In this document: positions 50,845 to 60,000 of the stretch, in pieces
Layout of the letters: each line of letters opens with the position of its first letter
How positions within the stretch are numbered: position 1 is the first letter of the stretch
Origin: Phoronis australis
Taxonomy: Eukaryota > Phoronida > Phoronidae
DNA length: 60,000 bases
NCBI GenBank assembly: GCA_002633005.1
Contig: NMRA01000439.1
Span: 64,001-124,000 of the forward strand
Reading direction: 5' to 3'
Notes under the pieces: model-generated
What the model saw: only the letters and a program-made list of their open reading frames with translations
What the model was told of the DNA's origin: nothing
Database searches by the model: none
Translations under genes and position numbers: made by a program

Positions 50845-51360
50845 CTACAACGTGAAACAACTCCTATACAGAATTTGTGCAGAGACTTTCACTCAATAAA
50901 ATCACCATGTCGCAACAGGCAGCGTAGACCTACAACGTGAAACAATTTTCAGAGAAAAAGCATTTGGTGGATTTCACACAATAAAATCATAATTTTGCAA
51001 CAGGCTGCATGGGTCTACGATGCAAAACAATGTCCATGTAGAAAAATCATAACCTAAATAATATTGTGACACAACTGCCAGGATACATATTCAATGTGAA
51101 ACAACTTTAATTGGAAAGTCATAAGGTGAATCTCGCTTAATAAATACATGATATTGCAACAAGCAACATGGGCCTACGGTATGAAATGAATTGCATAGAA
51201 AAAGTATGCTCAATTTCACCCCATAAAATCCTCACATAAGTGCCAAGACACACCTATAACGTGAAGCAACTTCTATTGAAATGTTGTGTCGTCACTTTCA
51301 CACTATTCAACACAACACCTCTGGCAGCATATATACACGTACAATTTGAAATAAGTTCCA
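50845..51360 (-). repeat. Array of decayed exon 1 copies (pseudo-exons)
   Basis: Six diverged copies, period about 77-85 bp, each with a ttgtag-like acceptor followed by the first about 45 nt of exon 1. The real exon starts AYAAGCDIVILASD. The copy ending at 50929 reads VYAACCDMVILLSE, that at 51014 THAACCKIMILLCE and that at 51173 AHVACCNIMYLLSE. Upstream intron (ttgtttcacgttgtag) is included in the unit. Confidence 0.85.
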
Positions 51361-51604
51361 ATACAAAATCATGCAGGACAAATACACCCCCAAAAAAAGT
51401 CGCGTCGCACCTAAGTTCTAACAGTGCATCCATACAGAGCAAAAAATTCCAACAAAACTCGTGTGAACTCCGCGTGTTAGAATTAGATCGTCACAGTGTG
51501 ATTAAAATTTAATTGAAAAATTTCACATAATACATTAGTGTCACAAGCAACAGTACACACGCCCTCATAAAGGAAGTATGAAATGAAGGAGAGATATCTC
51601 ATGT

Positions 51605-51742
51605 AACCTGTAATTAGCTAAACTTATCAGGTTATACGTCATCAGGTTATAACTCATCAGGTTATAACTCATCAGGTTATAACTCATCAGGTTATAACTC
51701 ATCAGGTTATAACTCATCAGGTTATAACTTATCAGGTTATAA
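51605..51742. repeat. 15-bp minisatellite
   Basis: Eight to nine units of atcaggttataactc. Confidence 0.95.
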
Positions 51743-52821
51743 TTCAATTGTCGGACAGAATTTTTTGCTCCAGCATATCTTCAATTAGAGTTTGTAATGA
51801 TCGAGGTAACTCGTGCTATATAAACTATGAGTGCAGAAAGAATGTGAATTACCGTATTCAAGCAGGACAGAAAGAGGTTACCGGGTAAGAAGGTTTATGA
51901 CTTTTTAACCTATTTTCCTATGAATTTGAAGTTTTGAACCTGTTTTAGAACCGCTGAAGCGGAATATCAGCCAGGTCAACATACTGTCTTGTAAGTGATC
52001 CTACCCTGTCGATGGTATTGCACAATCTCTAACCACGTAATAGCATTTTTTTAGTCTCATTTTAAGCAATGGGTCACTGGAGTTATTCAGACGATGAAGA
52101 GGCGTCATTCCGAAGGAAAAGATATTTTCCGAGTGTCCACAATTGGAAGAGTACACACTGCCAACCCATCCCCCAGAAGAAGGTCCCAAAGGTTTTCAAC
52201 CAATAGGGATAAAGATCTTATGTATGAGCATGCGACATGACCAATGGCAAAACTTAACTTGTTACCTATAAAATTGTGTTCTAAATTAGCGAGGTTTTAC
52301 TGTACATGCCCTGTTCAGAGGGCAAACCCCAAAGCAAGTTATTGCCAGCATAATGGCAGTACCACCCACGACATAATTAACAAACAGCCAGACTAACAGT
52401 AGTAGCTTTTTTTTCCCTAGGTGACTCCGTAAAGTAATTTCAAATCTTGACTTCTAGCACGAATCTGGTATAATGTCGAACAGATTAGCCTAGCGAGAAA
52501 TAATCTATATGCCATTGTGATGCAAGCCAAGACCAGTTGAGGCCATCAGTTCTACATGATGTCCGTAGCAATGGTCTAAGTGATAATCCTAATTACATTC
52601 TCTGCCTGACTAATCAATATACATGAATAAGAGCTCCCCATGCAATAAAGACACGTCAAATGGAGTTAGGCCAAAAAGTGTAGTTGGTCGATGAGATGCT
52701 GTGGGGGAGGATGGGGTGATGTGACAGCGACAAGCCGCGGCATTTACACCTGGCTTGCATGCGCTTGTGTTGGCTTTGAAAACGAATTTCCAGATTTGGG
52801 CAGCAGTTAATGACGCTTTTT

Positions 52822-52860
52822 TACTTGGCGAAATTTAGGCGAAATAAATTTCGCCAAGTA
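52822..52860. repeat. Perfect 15-bp inverted repeat
   Basis: tacttggcgaaattt and its reverse complement are separated by 9 bases. Confidence 0.9.
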
Positions 52861-53733
52861 TGTTGCTTTGTCATTTATTCTTTAAGTAGCCAGGCGCCCA
52901 TTTTAAAATGAATCGAGCCAAAGACCAAAACCAACTAAGCAAAAGCTGACTCTCACCTAGAATTCCTCTCGCACAACAGGCTCATGAATCCGCAAAAAAT
53001 TAATCGCCAAAGTAATCGTTATTCAAACAACAAGCTTACTATCACTACAATCAAATTTGCCATCGTGTTTTCCATGACAACAGCACAGAACTTTATCATA
53101 ACCATGAGGAAGAATTTATTATTTTATTTTTAGTAGATAAATTTTAGACAAATTAAAATTCACCTGCTCCCATTGAGTGTGCTAATTAACACTTAAGCAG
53201 GACCATAAAAATGTCCAAATTTGGCTAACTTTGGAGTAGCTATCTCGGAAATGATTTGTTGGAATCACATTAAATTTCCAAGAACTATGCCTTAAGCACT
53301 GTTCTCCAAAACACTGATAGGAATTGCTTTTAAGATGTTCCACTTTTGCATGAGTGGCTATCGAAAATGGGAATTTTATGATTTTCATAAAAATATCTTA
53401 AGTGGTATAAAAGAAAAGGAAATGACATTCTAGGAAACTTTAACAGCGTTTTGGAGATTCTATAATGAGCTGTTACACAAGATGAAATTTGATCATGATA
53501 TTGATAGCATTGTCTTGCTACCAATGCACCTGCTTTGTTGCTACTTTTACACAATATATGCCGAGTTAAAATCTATAGTTTTCTAGACATTTAGCTAAAT
53601 GGGCAGACTTGCCAATACTGTCATACATAAACTATCAGTGCATGGTAGGACAGACAGTTCAACTCGATTGCATAAGATTTAAGTGCCTTTCACATATCAA
53701 TTTACTACTACTGAAACAAGTTGTGGCTGGTAT

Positions 53734-55569
53734 ATAGAAAGACAAAGGGAGACTGGTTTGTAAGCAGGGTCAACTTGACACACATGGGTGCGACAACTTA
53801 CCCCTCCTTATAGGGCTTGTTAGTTCTTCTATTCAACACACACTATTGTGGACATGTGAAATTTTATTTTGTCAAAAAATAGACATTTTAGTCTATATCG
53901 GCTAAGTTTGCACTATGTAAGCCATAAAGAAAATTACCACAACTTGATCCAGGGTAGCTTGTCCTGAGACAAGTCATAAAGTAGTCGCAAACCTGCAGAC
54001 AAGGTAGGCGTATTCGACAGCAACAGTTGATCACAGGGTGTCCAATCCTGTTTATGCCATATTTGTAGCAGGTTGTAGGTGTGAAGTGAGGACGCTCCAG
54101 GTGACTGGGGTCAAATTGCTCTTTAGACTAACGAAATTTGTAGCGTGGGCGTGACTTTAATCAAGTTGCATTTCACCCTGTTCAGCTGGCTGAAGAACGA
54201 AAACCGAGTCAAGCCTTTTACCCATACAAAATCCATTTCATACTCCTTACCGTGATAGGATTCCATGTCCATTACCAACTCAAGCCACAGGCAAATCCAT
54301 ACCTGCGCCACTTTGGCAAACTACACGCCATTTGGTCAACCCCTGTCACAGGCATGTCCGTACATGTGCCATTATGACCAAATCCAATAAGCATTACGTA
54401 CACGTACCATTTGGTCAACTCCGATGAGCTTTTGTCACTTTTTTGAATTGCTGATGATTTCAATACACTTGCTAGTGATGAAAATACAATCCTATACGGG
54501 TATGCAATATTGTGAGATCGATTTTATGACAGTAAAAGGCATTTTTTTCGTATTTTATCCAGCTTAACAGAGCAAAATGTCACATATAGTGCTGCAAAAC
54601 CCAAGAGTACTTGAAAATTTTTTACCACAACACCCCCTCCCCTACCCAAGTAGCAGCTCAATCCAATGTCAATTAAAGAAAATCCAAGTCACAAGAGAAA
54701 GTGCTAGAAATTACTGATACACAGTGAACAAATCCCTACTTGAAATTGTCTTGAAACAAAAAAGTGCTGTGTCAACACAAATGCGAAATTTCATTCAGGT
54801 TTAGGAAAATTATTTGGAGACGAGGGAAAACAGACGGTAATGAATCACACACTTGGGATTTTCATACTATAAGCAACTTCTCTTATACTAGCAGACACCT
54901 TAAGCAGTGTAAAGTTAGCCTCATTTACAACAAATAGTGTACACGCATATTGAAGTTATGAATACTTCACATTGGATGCAATTTCAATCAGTTTAAAAAC
55001 AAAAGTAATAAAGACCTCAAGTTTCATTTCTTCGCTACAGTGATTTCTCATTTATTTACACACAATACAGCCGACGAGTGAAACACTATTTTGTCAAATT
55101 TTTCCACAAAAATAAGAATTTTGCCTACTCCTAACACTCCTACTGCGTAAATGACACAAAAAATGTTGTTCCGTTACTTGCAGTTTAGTAACCTGATCCT
55201 TTGAAAATGGAAAATGACGATTTTGGGAACTTTTTTGAGTGGAAAAGGTGGAAAATTACCATATATTCCAGTATTTACTAATCATAAAAGTACAACCATA
55301 CAGGTCTCATTGTACCTATATTCAATCTTCATCGATTTGCGCTAATGCAATTATAACACTGTTATGTAAACGACTTAAGGATTCTGTCATGTAAATGTGT
55401 ACGGAAATTGCCATGTAAATGTCTACCGAGACTGCCAGGTAAATGCTGACCACATTCTACTTTGTAAACACCTACCGTATTTTGCCATGTAAACGCTCGT
55501 TGATGTTAAGCTTTACACAACGCAAAAAGTTGGGGATGGGTAGACCAACCCCAATAAAATCAACGACAT
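53734..55569. repeat. Large tandem duplication in upstream intron, copy 1
   Basis: 1.8 kb matching 55571-57413 at roughly 98% by eye, with a few indels. It ends at a single N (55570). It includes a degenerate array of catgtaaatgt-type units of about 33 bp near its end (about 55365-55510). No exon was recognised in it. Confidence 0.92.
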
Positions 55570-55570
55570 N

Positions 55571-57413
55571 ATAGACAGAAAAAGGGAGACTGGTTTGTAA
55601 GCAGGAGCAACTTGACACACATGGGTGCGACATCTTACCCCTCCTTATAGGGCTTGGTAGTTCTTCTATTCAACACACACTATTGTGGACATGTGAAATT
55701 TTATTTTGTCAAAAAATAGACATTAAACATTTTAGTCTATATCGGCTAAGTTTGCACTATGTATGCCATAAAGAAAATTACCACAACTTGATCCAGGGTA
55801 ACTTGTCCTGAGACAAGTCATAAAGCAGTCGCAAACCTGCAGACAAGGTAGGCGTATTCGACAGCAACAGTTGATCATAGGGTGTCCAATCCTGTTTACG
55901 CCATATTTGTAGCAGGTTGTGGGTGTGAAGTGAGGACGCTCCAGGTGACTGGGGTCAAATTGCTCTTTAGACTAACGAAATTTGTAGCGTGGGCGTGACT
56001 TTAATCAAGTTGCATTTCACCCTGTTCAGCTGGCTGAAGAAGGAAAACCGAGTCTAGCCTTTTACCCATACAAAATCCATTTCATACTCCTTACCGTGAT
56101 AGGATTCCATGTCCATTACCAACTCAAGCCACAGGCAAATCCATACCTGCGCCACTTTGGCAAACTACACGCCATTTGGTCAACCCCCGTCACAGGCATG
56201 TCCGTACGTGTGCCATTATGACCAAATCCAATAAGCATTACGTACACGTACCATTTGGTCAACTCCGATGAGCTTTTGTCACTTTTTTGAATTGCTGATG
56301 ATTTCAATACACTTGCTAGTGATGAAAATACAATCCTATACGGGTATGCAATATCGTGAGATCGATTTTATGACAGTAAAAGGCATTTTTTTCGTATTTT
56401 ATCCAGCTTAACAGAGCAAAATGCCACATATAGTGCTGCAAAACCCAAGAGTACTTGAAAATTTTTTACCACAACACCCCCTCCCCTACCCAAGTAGCAG
56501 CTCAATCCAATGTCAATTAAAGAAAATCCAAGTCACAAGAGAAAGTGCTAGAAATTACTGATACACAGTGAACAAATCCCTACTTGAAATTGTCTTGAAA
56601 CAAAAAAGTGCTGTGTCAACACAAATGCGAAATTTCATTCAGGTTTAGGAAAATTATTTGGAGACGAGGGAAAACAGACGGTAATGAATCACACACTTGG
56701 GATTTTCATACTATAAGCAACTTCTCTTATACTAGCAGACACCTTAAGCAGTGTAAAGTTAGCCTCATTTACAACAAATAGTGTACACGCATATTGAAGT
56801 TATGAATACTTCACATTGGATGCAATTTCAATCAGTTTAAAAACAAAAGTAATAAAGACCTCAAGTTTCATTTCTTCGCTACAGTGATTTCTCATTTATT
56901 TACACACAATACAGCCGACGAGTGAAACACTATTTTGTCAAACTTTTCCACAAAAATAAGAATTTTGCCTACTCCTAACACTCCTACTGCGTAAATGACA
57001 CAAAAAATGTTGTTCCGTTACTTGCAGTTTAGTAACCTGATCCTTTGAAAATGGAAAATGACGATTTTGGGAACTTTTTTGAGTGGAAAAAGTGGAAAAT
57101 TACCATATATTCCAGTATTTACCAATCATAAAAGTACAACCATACAGGTCTCATTGTACCTATATTCAATCTTCATCGATTTGCGCTAATGCAATTATAA
57201 CACTGTTATGTAAACGACTTAAGGATTCTGTCATGTAAATGTGTACGGAAATTGCCATGTAAATGTCTACCGAGACTGCCAGGTAAATGCTGACCACATT
57301 CTACTTTGTAAACACCTACCGTATTTTGCCATGTAAACGCTCGTTGGTGTTAAGCTTTACACAACGCAAAAAGTTGGGGATGGGTAGACCAACCCCAATA
57401 AAATCAACGACAT
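55571..57413. repeat. Large tandem duplication in upstream intron, copy 2
   Basis: See 53734-55569. This copy continues into unique sequence at 57414. Confidence 0.92.
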
Positions 57414-60000
57414 GTGTTTAGATAACAGAGTACATGTCCTAGAGATTGATTATGTAACAGTAAAAGATCAAATTCAATTTTTGATTTTTCTGGCCGGCTA
57501 AACAGGGCAAAAAGCAGGATTTTTATCTAAAACGACATTAACATTTATCACCCTCTTACAATAACAATTCGTTTCATGTGACATTTTTGTTAATATATCA
57601 TGGCAAGCATGTTTAGCGAACACACATACTGGGCGCTTATTAGGGTGAATGCGGCAGTCGTTCACACAACTACTACCTAATTTGGATTAAAAATACCAAG
57701 GGACACATTTCACTTACAACAGTAGAGTAAATATTACTATTTTTGAAATTCTATTTCAGACAATGCCAAATGACACACTGCAGTCCCTAACAGTCATTGG
57801 GGATAAGGAAGTGAACTGCACAATTCAATAACAGCTGGAATGTAAACATCAATAATTACTATCATTCTCAGATATGGTAGGCACATATACAGTACCCAAT
57901 GCAGGTAAAATGAGACATCAATATTCATTACGACAACTATGAACACAGCAATCAAACGATACCTCTGAAAAGGCATCGCTTGAAACATGTTTTTGGTTTT
58001 ATTACTTGCTAAAATTTCTCCCCGAGTCCGTTACTTAAATTTTTACTTGCCGAAATAAATATCGCTAGAAAGCTAGAAATAATTTGGCATGTGGATGGAT
58101 CTCTTCTGGCCCTATCATCTGCTTATCACTAGGATTTGCCCTTATCGAGTTACGTGATTTTCCAACAACAATTGACTTCTCTTCCTAAAACCTGAATGTG
58201 AATAGACCTCGTCAAGCACTACATACTTTCCACTATACATTTCTCCGTCCAATTTACCATTCTTAAGACATTCGAGATTTACTGGTCCGATGACTGTTCC
58301 TTTTTTGACTAATTCCTCCCTTCATTTTGGTTAGTGTACATATCATACTCATTCTACACGATGCATTTTTTGTTTGCTCAACGTGAAATTTTGTTTGTCC
58401 CATGAAAAGCTCAAGGCCTTTGGTTTCGGGGTGAAATCAGTCCACTAAGACAGTACTGAGAGAACTGCTATCTGAATAATCACTAGAATAAGTTTATCTC
58501 CACGGTCCTCAAGGAACCGCCTGAAACTTGATACAGAGATCTCCTCAAAGGCTATTTGGAGTGTATCATAAGTTTCTCGATACAACTTGCTACTTTCGAG
58601 ATTTTCCGACTTAACAGCTATGATTACTATAAACCAAGTCTTGAATGCACTTTTGTTAGTGTATCATTTAAGGTGCTTCGGGGTCAGGGGTATCAGGGTC
58701 AGAGTACAATAGTGTCACTCTCTGGTCCGAATTCTTTCATTTTGTTCTTCACCAGATTATCTCACAAGATCAAATTTGAAAGAGGTCGCACAAGAGTCAA
58801 GGACCAACCAATGACATTCTGGACAAGATCGCACATGTTATACACTGATGCGGCAACAATTCACAAGCAAAATACTAAAACTAGTTCTACTTTGTCAGGA
58901 ACGATCTAAAATTATCATCACACAAACATACTGACATTATAACTCCTCATTAAGAACGTTAATTTACCTCCAACTACCAAAGAGTTCCACGGACACAACA
59001 GGTTAATTTCTAGAGCCATACCCACCTCCCCCCAGCATATTCTGTACACAGCTGAAAATGTTGACAATTACAACATCAAAATCAAGTGTTTATGAGCCAG
59101 TATACCAGAATACACATATTTGCTGAAGAGGGAAATGAATTAGTCAAATGGGATTTGCGAGCAAGATAGCTTTGTTCATGGATAATAAATTTATGTCGCA
59201 TAATGAGGGATGGAAAACAAAACCTAGATCGAGGACTACCTGTGATCTCAAAGTGCTCTCTAGAAATTCTTAAGGTTATAATACGTAACTGGGCTTAGTA
59301 TTAATTAACGGATGTGAAAAGCAAAGAATCGCATGATACATGAACTGTGATCTTCCCCCGTCACATCTTATTTTTGTTGCTACAAAAATAAATAAAAGGA
59401 GTTAAGTAAGGTGATCTGTCTGCAATCATGCACAAAAATAAATGACAAAATTGCAATTTTCCATTTCTAAAGACTTATTAAATACCGCAATTTTTTTACC
59501 AGTTTTGTCTCGTCATAACTGTTCATCATACACCATGAGCTGATGTTTTTCTGAGGATAAATTTGAAAAGACAAAATCCATGTCATGCTAAGTGTTGAAG
59601 ACTGTTTTCGTTCTTTGATCAAAAGCAACACAACAAATTTAAACTGATAAGAGCACTAATTCAAATTGGTTACTACTAGTAACCCTTCAAATAAAATCAT
59701 GTCGGGCCTAAAAATCAATCAGTCACCAGAAGACAAGATGGCTTACCAAGAGCTGTCAAACAATATGTAGTGGAAATAGTGACATTTTGAGAGTCCCCGC
59801 AAAACTAGTTTCGACAAGAAATGTTTTAAAGCGAGGAAGTCGGTAGTGAATATGTCATTGAACAGGTTTTGTGAATCTGTTATTAATATGCGGATGCAAT
59901 GAAAATCATTAAAATAATTTACTACACGGACGTTCCAAAATAGTAAGTCAAAGGAAATTTAGTTTTGAAAAACTATCACCTAATGCATTTGAGCAACTAA
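57414..60000. other. Upstream intron or 5' flank, no gene seen
   Basis: AT-rich sequence. I searched the minus strand for the family N-terminus (MHxHQVLTGAVN) and did not find it. No promoter element could be supported. Confidence 0.55.

Larger units (their letters stand above)
51361..53733. other. Upstream intron sequence
   Basis: AT-rich, no coding exon found. It contains the 15-bp array at 51605-51742, a perfect hairpin at 52822-52860 and a copy of dispersed repeat family A at about 53205-53500. Confidence 0.65.

Noticed and set aside
58556-58909. 117-residue plus-strand frame
   Set aside because: No recognisable domain, AT-rich surroundings and no splice or promoter support.
1-60000. 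CRISPR arrays, operons or a new prokaryotic-type system
   Set aside because: The introns, SINEs and LINE show animal nuclear DNA. The tandem arrays have no spacer structure.

Overview
The window is animal genomic DNA: introns of hundreds to thousands of bases, AT-rich non-coding sequence, GT-AG splice sites, microsatellites, tRNA-derived SINEs, small inverted-repeat transposons and a LINE fragment. The coding sequence is clearly bilaterian. The repeat-rich, highly heterozygous look suggests a marine invertebrate, perhaps a mollusc or other lophotrochozoan, but the sequence does not settle the taxon.

One gene fills almost the whole window on the minus strand: the invertebrate orthologue of DMXL1/DMXL2 (rabconnectin-3 alpha; fly Rbcn-3A; related to yeast Rav1). 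I could place 42 coding exons from 50844 down to 574. Each has consensus splice sites. Their reading phases join from end to end once one extra base in exon 4 is discounted, giving 9,444 nt or 3,148 codons. The exon with the start codon (about 30 residues in the family) is not seen and probably lies beyond 60000. The last WD40 repeats lie beyond position 1. Exons are numbered here from the first visible one. Exons 1-16 carry the N-terminal WD40 repeats and linkers, exons 17-28 the Rav1-like core, exons 28-40 the long helical and acidic region, and exons 41-42 the start of the C-terminal WD40 repeats. No other protein gene is supported apart from the LINE fragment.

Region by region: 1-8 kb holds the last exons, a 295-base assembly gap and inverted-repeat elements. 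8-25 kb is exon-dense. 25.8-30.2 kb contains exons 20-21 twice, with a LINE fragment and a single N between the copies. 30-50.8 kb holds the N-terminal half. 50.8-60 kb is an upstream intron with a large tandem duplication.

The most unusual signal is that at least five intronic tandem arrays are built from the gene's own exon edges, each unit copying a splice site plus a piece of exon (exons 1, 13, 26, 36 and 38). Exon 1 has about six decayed pseudo-exon copies upstream. Exon 13 has 12 tandem 22-bp units that each contain its acceptor. A coding repeat built around Asp-Trp-Ser-x-Pro in exons 28-29 looks like the same process inside the protein. Three large near-identical tandem copies each meet at one N, and the coding differences between the exon copies are all silent, which points to unmerged haplotypes in the assembly.
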